Shown one piece after another: positions 49,558 to 58,325 of a DNA stretch of 64,000 bases; the first letter of the stretch is position 1; every line of letters begins with the position of its first letter. The notes under the pieces were generated by a model. It ran no database searches, was not told where the DNA came from, and saw nothing but the letters and a program-made list of their open reading frames with translations. The stretch spans positions 12,709-76,708 of the forward strand of contig DASZMN010000126.1 of the NCBI GenBank assembly GCA_035551835.1. Reading direction: 5' to 3'. The translations under genes were made by a program, and so were the position numbers. Source of the DNA: Bog-473 sp035551835 (GTDB lineage Bacteria; Actinomycetota; Acidimicrobiia; Acidimicrobiales; RAAP-2).

Positions 49558-50391
49558 CTGTTCCTCCCCGCTGCACCCGCCGCGATTTCGGCGGATCCCG
49601 CCGGCATCCTCGTCGCCTTCGGGGCCGGGATCCTCTCCTTTGTCTCGCCCTGTGTCCTGCCACTGGTCCCGGGCTACGTGTCCATGGTCTCGGGCCTCTC
49701 GGCCGCCGAGCTCGAGGCAGGGGGAGAGGGGGCGACCCCGTCGGCGGCGTTGCGCCCCGTCCTACGCGGCATCGCCCTCTTCGTGGCCGGCTTCACGATC
49801 GTCTTCGTCGCCCTCGGCGCCACCGCTTCGGGCATCGGGCACGCTCTCACGACGCACCGGGTGACGCTCACCTACGTCAGCGGCGGCATCATCGTCTTTC
49901 TCGGGGTGGTCATGCTGCTCAGTGCGCTGCCCTCGGCGGTGTGGGCGAACGCCGGATCGGGCACGCTCGGCCTGGTGTCGCGGGTCACCGGCGAGCACCG
50001 CTTCGACGTCCGCCCCTCGCGGCTCGGCAAATGGGCCGCGCCCGTCATGGGGATGGCGTTCGCCTTTGCCTGGACGCCGTGTGTCGGCCCGGTGCTGGGC
50101 GTCGTCCTCGGTTTGGCCAGCCGGACGGGCACCCTCGCCGGCGGCGTCGTGCTGCTCTTTGCGTACTCGCTCGGCCTCGCCTTGCCGTTCATCCTGGTCG
50201 GCCTGGCCTTCGGCCGTTTCACCGCCGCCATGGGCAGGGCGCGGCACTGGTTGTGGGCGGTCGAGCTCGTGGCCGGTGCGCTGCTGGTCGGGTTCGGCGT
50301 GATCCTCTTGACCGACAACATCGGCGTGATCTCCAACCACGTGTCGAGCTGGCTCAACGACATCGGGCTCGGCCGTTTGTCGACGAGCTGA
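49558..50391 (+). CDS. ccdA: CcdA-like cytochrome c biogenesis membrane protein without a canonical start codon
   Basis: The protein has six membrane helices with the CcdA signature: 'ILVAFGAGILSFVSPCVLPLVPGYVSMVSG' in helix 1 and 'FAFAWTPCVGPVLG' in helix 4, so both redox Cys are present. It passes electrons from cytoplasmic thioredoxin to periplasmic thioredoxin-like partners such as CcmG. The frame is open from 49531 but has no ATG, GTG or TTG before GTG 49678, which would delete helix 1 and its Cys. CTG 49558, 6 nt after 'aggggcgg', is the best candidate; ATA 49540 (overlapping the gmd stop) is another. A sequence error is possible. Confidence 0.8.
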   Translation: MFLPAAPAAISADPAGILVAFGAGILSFVSPCVLPLVPGYVSMVSGLSAAELEAGGEGATPSAALRPVLRGIALFVAGFTIVFVALGATASGIGHALTTHRVTLTYVSGGIIVFLGVVMLLSALPSAVWANAGSGTLGLVSRVTGEHRFDVRPSRLGKWAAPVMGMAFAFAWTPCVGPVLGVVLGLASRTGTLAGGVVLLFAYSLGLALPFILVGLAFGRFTAAMGRARHWLWAVELVAGALLVGFGVILLTDNIGVISNHVSSWLNDIGLGRLSTS

Positions 50392-50456
50392 CGTCGCGAG
50401 GCTGACGTGCGCCCCTCGCCGGCGCCCCTAGGCGGAAGACGTAGCCGGTCACGCGA

Positions 50457-51320
50457 TCACTCCCTTCGGTCCAACAGGTCACAAAACGTGCGGGCGAAGG
50501 TGTGGACGTCGCCGGGCCAGCGTGCCGACACGTAGGACCCGTCGCGCACGACCCAGGCCGGCCGGGCATCGCTGAGCGTGTCGCGGGCGCGGCCGCTCGT
50601 CTTGCGCCGGTAGTCCGGCGCATCGCGCGCCACGTCCTCGAAGTCGGCCGGTGCGGCCAACGCCCGCGTCACCTCCCGCTGCACCGACATGTAGCCGTGC
50701 CCCTGGCCGGGCTCGTCGGTATAGGTCCGGTAGTAGTTGGCGTCCCAGAAGCGCGCGTAGCGGGCGACGCTCCAGGCCTTGTACTCCAGCGCCCAGGTGA
50801 GCGCCGTCGTGCGCCGGCCGTGCAGGACCGAGCGCCCGGTGGTCGGGTCGGTCGCCCGCGCCGCCACGAGGACGCCGTGACAGATCGCGCCGACCGGCTT
50901 GTCCGCCCGGAACGAGTCCACCGCCATCTGCTGCACCTCGAGGCTCTCGAGGTAGGCGCGCATCCCGCGGGCGCGGTGGCCACCGGGTAGCACGAGCGCG
51001 TCGTAGGCGCTGCGGCGCGCCGCCGCCCAGAGCAGTGGCGAGCGGTACGCGGGGTCCTCGCGCAAGGCCCCGTACGCCCGTCGGCCCGCTGCGTCGGCGC
51101 GCAGGAGGCGGCCCACCATCGTCAACCGGCGCACCCCGGGGACGAACCCCCACGGGTCGAGCCCCTGGCCGGTCACCATCAGGTCATCGGCCTCGCCGAC
51201 GTGGCCCGACGGCGTGGCGAACACCACGTCGTGGCCGGCTGCCCTGAGCACCTGCCAGCTGACGGCCACCTCGGTGGGGTCGAAGTCGCAGGCGGGGATC
51301 GGCATGAGCACGGTCGCCAT
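50457..51320 (-). CDS. DJ-1/PfpI (GATase1-like) family protein
   Basis: This 287-aa protein has 'VLMPIPACDFDPTEVAVSWQVLRAAGHDVVFATP' (N-terminal strand/helix with a conserved Glu), 'YDALVLPGGHRARGMRAYLES' and the nucleophile elbow 'KPVGAICHGVLVAARA' (Cys). Activity may be glyoxalase III-, chaperone- or hydrolase-like; this cannot be settled. It is longer than DJ-1 proteins because of inserts and a ~80-residue C-terminal region. The start ATG 51320 is chosen because TAATGT (51332-51337, minus) precedes it by 11 nt; ATG 51335 would overlap that box. Confidence 0.8.
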   Translation of the reverse strand: MATVLMPIPACDFDPTEVAVSWQVLRAAGHDVVFATPSGHVGEADDLMVTGQGLDPWGFVPGVRRLTMVGRLLRADAAGRRAYGALREDPAYRSPLLWAAARRSAYDALVLPGGHRARGMRAYLESLEVQQMAVDSFRADKPVGAICHGVLVAARATDPTTGRSVLHGRRTTALTWALEYKAWSVARYARFWDANYYRTYTDEPGQGHGYMSVQREVTRALAAPADFEDVARDAPDYRRKTSGRARDTLSDARPAWVVRDGSYVSARWPGDVHTFARTFCDLLDRRE

Positions 51321-51409
51321 GGCTTCGTGCGACATTACCGACGACCCGGGACGACACCCGAGGCCACCCACCCCGGGCAGCCGCGACACGGCGGGCTTAG
51401 GCTTTGCCA

Positions 51410-51952
51410 ATGACCGACGCCGCCACCGACGCCGCCACCGACACCGCTGGCTCCGAAGGGAGCGGGCGGGCCTTCGAGCACATCTTCTCGCCCGACGATC
51501 CCGTCGACGTGCTCTGGGTGAAGGCCTATCAGGGTGAGGTCCTGGGCGAGGCGCTGTTCGACCGCATGGCCGACCAGATCGACGACGTGGACCACAAGGC
51601 CAAGATGCGGGTCCTCGCCAAGCTCGAACGGCGGACCAAGGAGGCCATCGTGCCCGCCCTCGAGCGTGCCGGCCTGTCGACCGAGCCCGACCCCGAGTCC
51701 CTGCAGACGGCCGAGGCGCTGGCCGGTGCCGCCACCACCCCGTGGAAGGACCTCCTGGCCACCTTCGAGCCGATCACCTCGCAGTTCTGTGCGATGTACC
51801 GGCGCATCGGCGAGCTCGACTCGTCCGAACGCGAGATGTCGGATCTGCTCGTCGCCCACGAGCTGGCGCTCCGCGCCTTCGCCCGCGCCGAAATCGCCGG
51901 CGACGCCGGGGCCTCGCTCGACCAGGTCAACGCGTTGGCGCACATGCGGTAG
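51410..51952 (+). CDS. All-helical protein of unknown function (ferritin-like?)
   Basis: This 180-aa acidic protein has no signal or membrane segment and about five predicted helices. Examples are 'DPVDVLWVKAYQGEVLGEALFDRMADQIDDVDHKAKMRVLAKLERRTKEAIVPALERAG' and 'SSEREMSDLLVAHELALRAFARAEIAG'. The spacing of Glu and His residues in paired helices (GEVLGEALFDRMA, VAHELAL) is suggestive of a ferritin-like bundle, but a metal site is not certain. A DATDAATDA repeat opens the protein. TAGGCT (51398-51403) lies 6 nt before ATG 51410, so the mRNA is probably leaderless. It is divergent from the PfpI gene. Confidence 0.6.
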   Translation: MTDAATDAATDTAGSEGSGRAFEHIFSPDDPVDVLWVKAYQGEVLGEALFDRMADQIDDVDHKAKMRVLAKLERRTKEAIVPALERAGLSTEPDPESLQTAEALAGAATTPWKDLLATFEPITSQFCAMYRRIGELDSSEREMSDLLVAHELALRAFARAEIAGDAGASLDQVNALAHMR

Positions 51953-52093
51953 GCCGGTCCGGGGGAGGACGCTCCCGACCCGCCCCGCCGACCCGGGCGC
52001 ACCGTCCGGCCGCACCGCAGCGATCCCGCGCCCAAAGGTGATTGCCCGATCGCCGCCGCCCTCGTCCGCCGCAAGACCCGGCCCGAACCCCAG

Positions 52094-52122
52094 GGGCCCG
52101 CCGGGCACCTCCCGCCGGGCCC
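52094..52122. terminator. GC-rich hairpin, probable terminator
   Basis: GGGCCCGCCGGG (52094-52105) and CCCGCCGGGCCC (52111-52122) pair at 11 of 12 positions around a 5-nt loop. It lies in the 307-bp gap before the ccm operon and could end the upstream transcript. No U-tract is present. Nothing else was recognised in 51953-52259. Confidence 0.45.
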
Positions 52123-52259
52123 TGTCGGCCCTCCTACCAACCGGTCACGCCGGCTCGAACGGGGGAATTCGGCTTTACCTGGCCCCGTGCCCGGCTCGAT
52201 GCGCCCAGGGCCCGCTTGGAACCCCGGGACCCACCCCCCCTACCATGGTGGCGAAGGCC

Positions 52260-52991
52260 ATGGCCCCCGTTGTCCTCTTCCGTGACGCTGTCGCTCTCGC
52301 CGGCCGCTTCCCCGCCCTTGCCGGGGTAGATCTGTCTCTCGAGCAGGGAGAGGTCGTGGTCGTCGTAGGGGCGAACGGCGCCGGCAAGACAAGTCTCCTG
52401 CGGGCCTGCGCCGGGCTCCTCCCCGTGACCTCGGGTGCCGCGAGCGTGCTGGGCGTCGACCTCGTCGCGGACCACACGGCCGTGCGGCGCTTCGTCGGCC
52501 TGTTGGGACATGCCGCCCCCCTCTACGACGAGCTCAGCGCGGCGGAGAACGTCCGGTTCGCCGTCCGTGCCCTCGGCCTTCCCGTCAAGCGCGCGGACGA
52601 CGCGCTCGAGCGCCTCGGCCTGACCGGCCGCCTGCGCACGACGCCGGCCGCGCGCCTCTCGGCGGGCCAACGCCGCCGCGTCGCCCTCGCCGCGCTCGTC
52701 GCCCGCCGCCCTGCGCTGTGGTTGCTCGACGAGCCGCACGCCGGGCTCGATGCGGGTTCGCGCGCCCTGCTCGGCGAGTTGATCGGCGAAGCCGTGGGCT
52801 CCGGCGCGTCCGTGCTGCTGTCCTCGCACGAGCCGCACCTGTCGGTCCCGCTGGCCGACCGCGTCGTCTCCATGGGCGGTGGCCGCGTCACCGCCGAGGC
52901 GACGGGGGATCGGAGGGCCACGCTCACCGCGGTTCCGTCGGCCGAGCCCGACGAGGCGCCGGGCCACGCGGGGGCGTTCCATGTGGCATGA
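52260..52991 (+). CDS. ccmA: Haem exporter ABC ATPase CcmA
   Basis: This 243-aa ATPase has Walker A 'GANGAGKTS', signature 'LSAGQRRRVALAALVARRP', Walker B 'LWLLDEPHAGLD' and switch 'SSHEPH'. 'CAGLLPVTSGAASVLGVDL' and the gene order identify it as CcmA, which powers release of holo-CcmE from CcmC/D. Start uncertain: ATG 52260 and ATG 52245 are in frame. An 11-base overlap with ccmB follows. It is the first gene of a nine-gene cytochrome c maturation operon. Confidence 0.9.
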   Translation: MAPVVLFRDAVALAGRFPALAGVDLSLEQGEVVVVVGANGAGKTSLLRACAGLLPVTSGAASVLGVDLVADHTAVRRFVGLLGHAAPLYDELSAAENVRFAVRALGLPVKRADDALERLGLTGRLRTTPAARLSAGQRRRVALAALVARRPALWLLDEPHAGLDAGSRALLGELIGEAVGSGASVLLSSHEPHLSVPLADRVVSMGGGRVTAEATGDRRATLTAVPSAEPDEAPGHAGAFHVA

Positions 52992-53649
52992 CGCGGTACT
53001 GGTCGCAGGCAAGGACCTGCGCATCGAGGCGCGGTCGCGCGTCGGTTTGTGGCAGGTGGTGCCCTTCGCCGTCCTGGTGCTGGTGCTCCTGGCCTTCGCC
53101 ATCGGGCCGAACGAGAGCGCGCTGCGCCATGCTGCGCCCGGGATCTTCTGGGTCGCCCTGTTGTTCTCCACGGTCCTGTCCATCCAGCGCAGCGTCGCCG
53201 TCGAGTCGGGCGAGGGCACGCGCGACGGGCTGCGCCTGTCGGGGATCGACCCGGCCGGTATCTTCTTGGGCAAGGCCGCGGCGGTCGGGCTCCAGCTGCT
53301 CGCGCTGCAGGTTGTCCTGTGGGCGCTGGTGACCTTCCTCTTCGACGTGCGCGTGCAGGTGTTCTGGCTGGCCGCGCTCGCCTGCCTCCTCGCCACCGTG
53401 GGCCTCGCCTGTGCCGGCGTCCTCTACGGCGCGCTGTCGGCCGGCCTGCGCGTGCGCGACACCCTGCTGCCGCTGCTCGTGCTGCCCGTGCTCGCCCCGG
53501 TGCTGCTGGCCGGCTCCAAAATCTGGCAGGCCGCCCTGAGCGGCAACGTGTCGTCGGGCACCCAGTGGCTGAAGATCCTCGTCCCCTTCGCCGTGATCTA
53601 CCTGATCGTCGGCATCGTGCTGTACGGACCGCTTCAGGAGGCGGCATGA
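52981..53649 (+). CDS. ccmB: Haem exporter permease CcmB
   Basis: This 222-aa protein has six membrane helices and the CcmB pattern 'KDLRIEARSRVGLWQVVPFAVLVLVLLAFAIGP', 'GIFWVALLFSTVLSIQRSVAVESGEGTRDGLRLSGIDPAGIFLGK' and 'LLPLLVLPVLAPVLLAG'. It forms the membrane part of the CcmAB transporter. Its ATG overlaps the ccmA stop by 11 bases, and its stop overlaps ccmC by 4. Confidence 0.9.
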   Translation: MWHDAVLVAGKDLRIEARSRVGLWQVVPFAVLVLVLLAFAIGPNESALRHAAPGIFWVALLFSTVLSIQRSVAVESGEGTRDGLRLSGIDPAGIFLGKAAAVGLQLLALQVVLWALVTFLFDVRVQVFWLAALACLLATVGLACAGVLYGALSAGLRVRDTLLPLLVLPVLAPVLLAGSKIWQAALSGNVSSGTQWLKILVPFAVIYLIVGIVLYGPLQEAA

Positions 53650-54500
53650 CGACGACCGCCCCGACCCCGATCAACGACCCGGTCGTGATCCTCCCGGCCG
53701 TCCGGCGGTTGCGGCCCCGCCGGCCACGCTGGCTCGACGCCGTCGGCCTCCTCGGGGTCATCGGGCTCGGCTTTACCGTCTGGCTCGGGCTGTGGGTCAC
53801 CCCGCCGGACAAGTTCCAGGGCAACTTGGCCCGGCTGCTCTACATCCACCCGGCCGTCGCGACGGTGGCGCTGTACTGGGTCGGCATCGTGGCCGCGGGC
53901 GGCAGCCTCCTCTATCTCTGGCCGCGCACCCGTTCGTTGTTCTGGGACCGGTTGGCCGCGTCCGCCGTCGAGGTCGGTGCGGTGTTCGCCGCGCTGACCC
54001 TGGTGACAGGCTCCCTCTGGGGCCGCCCGGTGTGGGGCGTGTGGTGGACCTGGGACGCCCGACTCACCTCCACGGCGCTGTTGCTGTTGCTCGAAATCGG
54101 CTACCTCGCCCTGCGCCGGGTGCCGGCCGACACGGCGGTGCGCGCCCGCCGTTGCGCCGTCGCGGCGCTGCTCATCGCGGTCGACATCCCGATCGTCCAC
54201 TTCTCGGTGGACTGGTGGAACACGCTGCACCAGGGCGGCACGTTCATCGACCCCGGCTTCCAGATCCACGCCTCGGCCTCCATGTCGTGGACGTTCCTGC
54301 TGGGCTTCGTCGCCTTCTCCCTCGTCTTCGTCTGGTTGCTCGGTGTCCGCTACCAGATCGAGGTGCTGCAGGACGCGGTCGGTGACGAGGAGCTCGAGGT
54401 CTCGTTGGCCGAGCGCTGGAGCGAGGACACCGAGCTGGTCGGTGCCGGGACGAGCACCGGACCGGCGAACGGCCCGGCCGATGGCGGGGGAGCGTCGTGA
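53646..54500 (+). CDS. ccmC: Haem handling protein CcmC
   Basis: This 284-aa protein has six membrane helices and carries the tryptophan-rich WWD signature 'WGRPVWGVWWTWDARLTS' (about 125-142). Two flanking haem-ligand His lie in 'LLYIHPAVATVALYW' and 'VDIPIVHFSVDWWNTLHQGGTF'. It loads haem onto CcmE together with CcmD. An N-terminal ~30-residue basic extension and an acidic C-terminal tail (about 40 residues) are additions to the usual ~240 aa length. ATGA overlap with ccmB; overlap with ccmD. Confidence 0.93.
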   Translation: MTTTAPTPINDPVVILPAVRRLRPRRPRWLDAVGLLGVIGLGFTVWLGLWVTPPDKFQGNLARLLYIHPAVATVALYWVGIVAAGGSLLYLWPRTRSLFWDRLAASAVEVGAVFAALTLVTGSLWGRPVWGVWWTWDARLTSTALLLLLEIGYLALRRVPADTAVRARRCAVAALLIAVDIPIVHFSVDWWNTLHQGGTFIDPGFQIHASASMSWTFLLGFVAFSLVFVWLLGVRYQIEVLQDAVGDEELEVSLAERWSEDTELVGAGTSTGPANGPADGGGAS

Positions 54501-54649
54501 GCTACGTCGACGCCGGCTACGCCATCGCCCTGTCGACGGTCTTCGTCTACGCGATCAGCCTCCTGGTGCGGCGCCGGCGCTGGGACCGGGCACTGGCCGT
54601 GAAGGAGTCGACCCCCGACGAGGGGGCGGCCGCCGCCGACCGGTCATGA
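54497..54649 (+). CDS. ccmD: CcmD-like small membrane protein
   Basis: This 50-aa protein starts at GTG 54497, overlapping the ccmC stop by 4 bases, and ends overlapping the ccmE ATG by 4 bases. One membrane helix ('GYAIALSTVFVYAISLLV') is followed by a basic RRRRW stretch and an acidic end. The size, topology and position between ccmC and ccmE are those of CcmD, which helps release holo-CcmE. It is easily missed because it is so short. Confidence 0.85.
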   Translation: MSYVDAGYAIALSTVFVYAISLLVRRRRWDRALAVKESTPDEGAAAADRS

Positions 54650-55167
54650 CCGGGACCAGCACCGAGTCCCGCCCGCCGCTGACGCCCGCGGTGGCGGCCG
54701 GCCGTTCCGTCGTTGCCTCTGCGGCCGCGACCCGGCGGCGCCGCACCCGGCGCCGGCTCATGGTGGTCTTCGCCCTCCTCGCCGCCGCCCTGGTCTTCCT
54801 CCTCGTCGAGGGGCTCGGCAGCTCACTCGACTACTTCGACACGGTGAACCAGGCGCTGGCGCACCGGGCGCAGTTGGGGACCGCGACGTTCCGCCTCGAG
54901 GGCAACGTCGTTGCCGGCTCCATCCGCTCGACGGCCACCGGCGCCGACTTCCGCCTCTCGCAGGGCGATCACGTCGTGCCCGTGGCGAACTCGGGCAGCC
55001 CGCCGCAGCTCTTTCAGGCGAACATCCCCGTCGTCGTGGTGGGCCACTTCGCATCGACGACGTCGGACGACTTCGTCTCGAACTCCATCGAGGTGAAGCA
55101 CTCGTCGACCTACATCGCCCAGTACCCGAGCCGGGTGAAGGGCAAGAACGGGAAGGTGTTGCCCTAG
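54646..55167 (+). CDS. ccmE: Periplasmic haem chaperone CcmE
   Basis: This 173-aa protein has a basic N-terminal anchor (RRRRTRRRLMVVFALLAAALVFLLVEGLG) and an OB-fold domain: 'FRLEGNVVAGSIRSTATGADFRLSQGDHVVPVANSGSPPQLFQANIPVVVVGHF'. The haem-binding H-x-x-x-Y motif is present as His152-Ser-Ser-Thr-Tyr156. This is the classic His form rather than the Cys variant of archaea and some bacteria. A gene-to-gene overlap of one base with ccmF follows. Confidence 0.9.
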   Translation: MTGTSTESRPPLTPAVAAGRSVVASAAATRRRRTRRRLMVVFALLAAALVFLLVEGLGSSLDYFDTVNQALAHRAQLGTATFRLEGNVVAGSIRSTATGADFRLSQGDHVVPVANSGSPPQLFQANIPVVVVGHFASTTSDDFVSNSIEVKHSSTYIAQYPSRVKGKNGKVLP

Positions 55168-57293
55168 TGGTCGACGCCCATCTCGGGGCGATCGGGGTCT
55201 GGCTCGCGTTCGTCGCCAGCATCGTCGGCGCCGTCGTCATGGCGTACGGGTTGGCCCGCGCGCGCCGCCCCGCGGCGCCCGGGACCGAGAACAGCCACGC
55301 GGCCCGGGTGGCGGGGGACGGGCGGCTGCTCGCCCCGGTGATGCTCGTTGGTGCGCTGCTCGCCGTGGGGGCCATGGAGCACGCGCTCGTCACGCATAAC
55401 TTCGCGCTCGTCTTCGTCGCCGAGAACAACAGCACCGTGACGCCGTTGCTCTACTCCATCACCGGGCTGTGGTCGGCGCTGGCCGGCTCCATCCTGCTCT
55501 GGGGTCTCGTCCTGTCGGTCGTCGCGTCGGTCTTCGTCTGGCGTTACCGGCGCCAGGCCATGGACCCCGTCATTCGCTGGGCCACCCTCGTGCTCTACGT
55601 GGACGCGGCCTTCTTCTTCGGGCTCATGGTCGGCCCGGCCAACCCCTTCGACACCGCCTCGGGCGTGACGCAGGGCCTCGGCCCCAACTCACTGCTACAG
55701 GACAACCCACTCGTGGCGATCCACCCGCCCCTGCTCTATACCGGGTTCGTCCTCTTCACGGTCCCGTTCGCGTTCGCCATCGGCATGTTGGCGACGGGCC
55801 GGGTCGGTGACCGCTGGCAGATCGAGTGTCGGCGCTGGACGCTGCTCGCGTTCACCTTTTTGTCGGTGGGCATCGTGCTCGGGGCCTGGTGGTCCTACCA
55901 GGTGCTCGGGTGGGGAGGGTTCTGGGGCTGGGACCCGGTCGAGAACGCCGCCCTCCTGCCGTGGCTCTGTGGCACCGCCTACCTGCACTCGGTGTTGGTC
56001 CAAGAGCGGCGCGGCCTCATGCGGGTGTGGAACCTCTCGCTGTCCATCGCCACCTTCGCCCTGACCATCCTCGGGACCTTCCTCACTCGCTCGGGTGTCA
56101 TCAATTCCGTGCACGCGTTCTCCGAGTCGTCGCTCGGACCGATTCTCATCGGGTTCTTCTTCGCCGTGGTCATCGTCGGCTTCGGCCTGATCGCCTGGCG
56201 CGGCGACCGCCTCCGCTCGCCCGGCGGGATCGACGCGCCGCTCGGGCGCGAGGGCGCGTTCCTGCTCAACAACGTGCTGTTCGTGGGCTTTGCCTTCGTC
56301 GTGCTGCTCGGCACCCTGTACCCGCTCCTCTACGAGGCCGTGACCCAGCAGCAGGTGACCGTGGGTGCGCCCTTCTTCAACACCGTCGCCGTCCCGGTCG
56401 GCCTCACGCTGCTGTTCCTGATGGCGGTGGCGCCGGTCCTCGGCTGGCGCAAGATGAACGGGGGCGTCTTGTGGCAGCGACTGGTCATCCCGGTGTGGGT
56501 TGGCGTCGGCACGGTCGTGCTGTGCGTTGCGTTCGGGCTCCGCGGGTCGGCAACGCTGATCGGCTTCGGGCTCGGCGCCATGGCGGCCGCAACGGCGGCC
56601 CGCGCGCTGGTGCTGTCCGTGCGCGGCGCACACGCGCACCACGTGGGCTGGTGGCGGGGCCTGGTCGGTCGGGCCAACGGCGGCATGATCGTGCACCTGG
56701 GAGTGGTCGTCCTCGCCATCGGCGTCATCGCCGCCACCTCGTACCGGCACCAGGCCGAGCTTCCGCTGCATCGCGGCACCGTGGTCACCTACGACGGGCA
56801 CCACTTCGAATTCGAGGGTGTGCGGACGGTCACCTCTCCGTCGCGGACGTCGCACGAGGCGTTGGTCAAGGTCGACGACGCGGTGTTTGCCCCGGCGACT
56901 TCGAGCTTCGGGAGCGCCGTCCCAGTTGGGACGCCGGCCATCGACTCGGGGTTCACCGGTGATATCTACCTGACGTTCGACGGGGTGGGCGGTCTCGGGT
57001 CCACCTCGGGCAACCAGGCCATCAACAACCTGCCCCGGGGTTCGGTGGCCATCGGCGTCGTCATCGAGCCGCTCGTGGCGTGGCTCTGGGCGGGCGGCCT
57101 GCTGATCGGGATCGGCGGCCTCCTCGCGTTGTTGCCGGGCGGGCGCCGGCGCGCCACCGACCCGCCGTCGGCGCCGTCGGCCCTGGTGACCGACGCCACG
57201 CCGGGCGACCACGACCGCGGTGAGAGCGCACAGCGGGACGACGCCCCAGAGCCCGTCGGCGCGCTCGTCGCCCGCAACCTTCGCCGCGCATGA
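55167..57293 (+). CDS. ccmF: Cytochrome c haem lyase subunit CcmF
   Basis: This 708-aa protein has about 14-15 membrane helices, with the WWD domain 'VLGWGGFWGWDPVENAALLPWLCGTAYLHS' near residues 248-277. It also has 'NPLVAIHPPLLYTGFVLFTVPFAFAIG' and 'TRSGVINSVHAFSESSLGP', which are CcmF hallmarks with the haem-ligand His. It joins haem to apocytochrome CxxCH motifs together with CcmH and CcmI. The start is GTG 55167, sharing one base with the ccmE stop. A polar ~70-residue C-terminal tail is atypical. Confidence 0.94.
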   Translation: MVDAHLGAIGVWLAFVASIVGAVVMAYGLARARRPAAPGTENSHAARVAGDGRLLAPVMLVGALLAVGAMEHALVTHNFALVFVAENNSTVTPLLYSITGLWSALAGSILLWGLVLSVVASVFVWRYRRQAMDPVIRWATLVLYVDAAFFFGLMVGPANPFDTASGVTQGLGPNSLLQDNPLVAIHPPLLYTGFVLFTVPFAFAIGMLATGRVGDRWQIECRRWTLLAFTFLSVGIVLGAWWSYQVLGWGGFWGWDPVENAALLPWLCGTAYLHSVLVQERRGLMRVWNLSLSIATFALTILGTFLTRSGVINSVHAFSESSLGPILIGFFFAVVIVGFGLIAWRGDRLRSPGGIDAPLGREGAFLLNNVLFVGFAFVVLLGTLYPLLYEAVTQQQVTVGAPFFNTVAVPVGLTLLFLMAVAPVLGWRKMNGGVLWQRLVIPVWVGVGTVVLCVAFGLRGSATLIGFGLGAMAAATAARALVLSVRGAHAHHVGWWRGLVGRANGGMIVHLGVVVLAIGVIAATSYRHQAELPLHRGTVVTYDGHHFEFEGVRTVTSPSRTSHEALVKVDDAVFAPATSSFGSAVPVGTPAIDSGFTGDIYLTFDGVGGLGSTSGNQAINNLPRGSVAIGVVIEPLVAWLWAGGLLIGIGGLLALLPGGRRRATDPPSAPSALVTDATPGDHDRGESAQRDDAPEPVGALVARNLRRA

Positions 57294-57865
57294 CCGAGCG
57301 GCGCCGAGGCCATCTGACGCGCTGGGTGGCGGGCGTGGTGCTCGTCGCGCTCGTCGTCGTCGGCATCGTCCTGGCCACCCGCACCCCCCAGCAAGCGACC
57401 GCGGTGCAGAGCCCTCTGCTCGGGCAGCGCGCACCCAACTTCACGGGCGCGGACCTCTCCACCGGCGCGCCCGTCTCCCTGGTCAGCCTGCGCGGCCACT
57501 ACGTGGTGATCAACTTCTTCGCCAGTTGGTGTGTCCCGTGCCAGCAGGAGGCGCCGGATCTCTCGCGTTTTCACTACCAACAGACCCACTCGTCCGGCGG
57601 TGCCGACATGGTGAGCGTTGTGTTCAACGACACGACGTCGACCGCCAGTTCGTTTCTCCGCCAGCACGGCGACCTGTGGCCGGCGCTGAGCGACCCGGGC
57701 GGGGTGATCGCGCAGCACTACGGCGTCACGGCACCGCCGACGACGATCGTGATCAACCCGGCCGGACGAGTGACCGCCGTGCTCGATGGTCCGGCCACCC
57801 AGAAGGACCTCGACACGTTCCTGAAGGCCGCGCACGCCACCTCGGCCGGGTCGTCCAATGGCTGA
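57290..57865 (+). CDS. ccmG: Membrane-anchored thioredoxin-like protein CcmG/DsbE
   Basis: This 191-aa protein has an N-terminal anchor helix (about 12-30) and a thioredoxin fold with 'YVVINFFASWCVPCQQEAPDLSRF' (Cys81-x-x-Cys84). 'YGVTAPPTTIVINPAGRV' carries the cis-Pro. It keeps apocytochrome Cys reduced before haem attachment and would receive electrons from the CcdA-like protein at 49558. ATGA overlap with ccmF, and an 8-base overlap with ccmH. Confidence 0.9.
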   Translation: MTERRRGHLTRWVAGVVLVALVVVGIVLATRTPQQATAVQSPLLGQRAPNFTGADLSTGAPVSLVSLRGHYVVINFFASWCVPCQQEAPDLSRFHYQQTHSSGGADMVSVVFNDTTSTASSFLRQHGDLWPALSDPGGVIAQHYGVTAPPTTIVINPAGRVTAVLDGPATQKDLDTFLKAAHATSAGSSNG

Positions 57866-58325
57866 GCCGACCACCACGGCGACCTCCCGGAAGCCCGTGC
57901 CGCTGTGGGGCCGGGTCCTGCTGCCCCTGATCGTGCTGGGTGTCGCCCTCCTGATCGGCAGCGGCGCCTTCGACTCGTCGGCGCAGACGGTGGCGCAGCG
58001 CGCCGCCTTGATCGAGGCCGGTGTGCGCTGCCCGTCGTGCACCGACGTGTCCGTGGCGGAGTCGAACTCCACGACCGCCATCGCGGTGCGCCATCAGATC
58101 GAGAGCCTGGTCGCGGCGGGCAGCTCCGACGCCGACATCGACCAGACCCTGGTGTCCGAGTACGGGCAGACCATCTTGCTGGTGCCGCCCGACGCCGGCG
58201 GCTTCCCTCTGATCTGGGTCATCCCCCTGGTGCTCGGGGCGGGAACGCTGGTCGCGGTCGGCGTCCTGTTCTGGCGCCGGAGCCGTGAGTTCGACGCCCT
58301 GCGGGAGCACGAGGCGGTGCCGTGA
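57858..58325 (+). CDS. ccmH: Cytochrome c maturation protein CcmH (CcmL-type)
   Basis: This 155-aa protein has 'LIEAGVRCPSCTDVSVAESNSTTAIAVRHQIESLVAAGSSDADIDQTLVSEYGQTILLVPP' containing the LRCPxC-like redox motif (Cys58, Cys61). Two membrane helices flank it, one N-terminal and one C-terminal ('LIWVIPLVLGAGTLVAVGVLFW'). This is the three-helix-bundle CcmH domain that handles apocytochrome disulfides. It lacks the fused CcmI/TPR half; that is encoded next door with an ATGA-type overlap. Confidence 0.9.
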   Translation: MAEPTTTATSRKPVPLWGRVLLPLIVLGVALLIGSGAFDSSAQTVAQRAALIEAGVRCPSCTDVSVAESNSTTAIAVRHQIESLVAAGSSDADIDQTLVSEYGQTILLVPPDAGGFPLIWVIPLVLGAGTLVAVGVLFWRRSREFDALREHEAVP

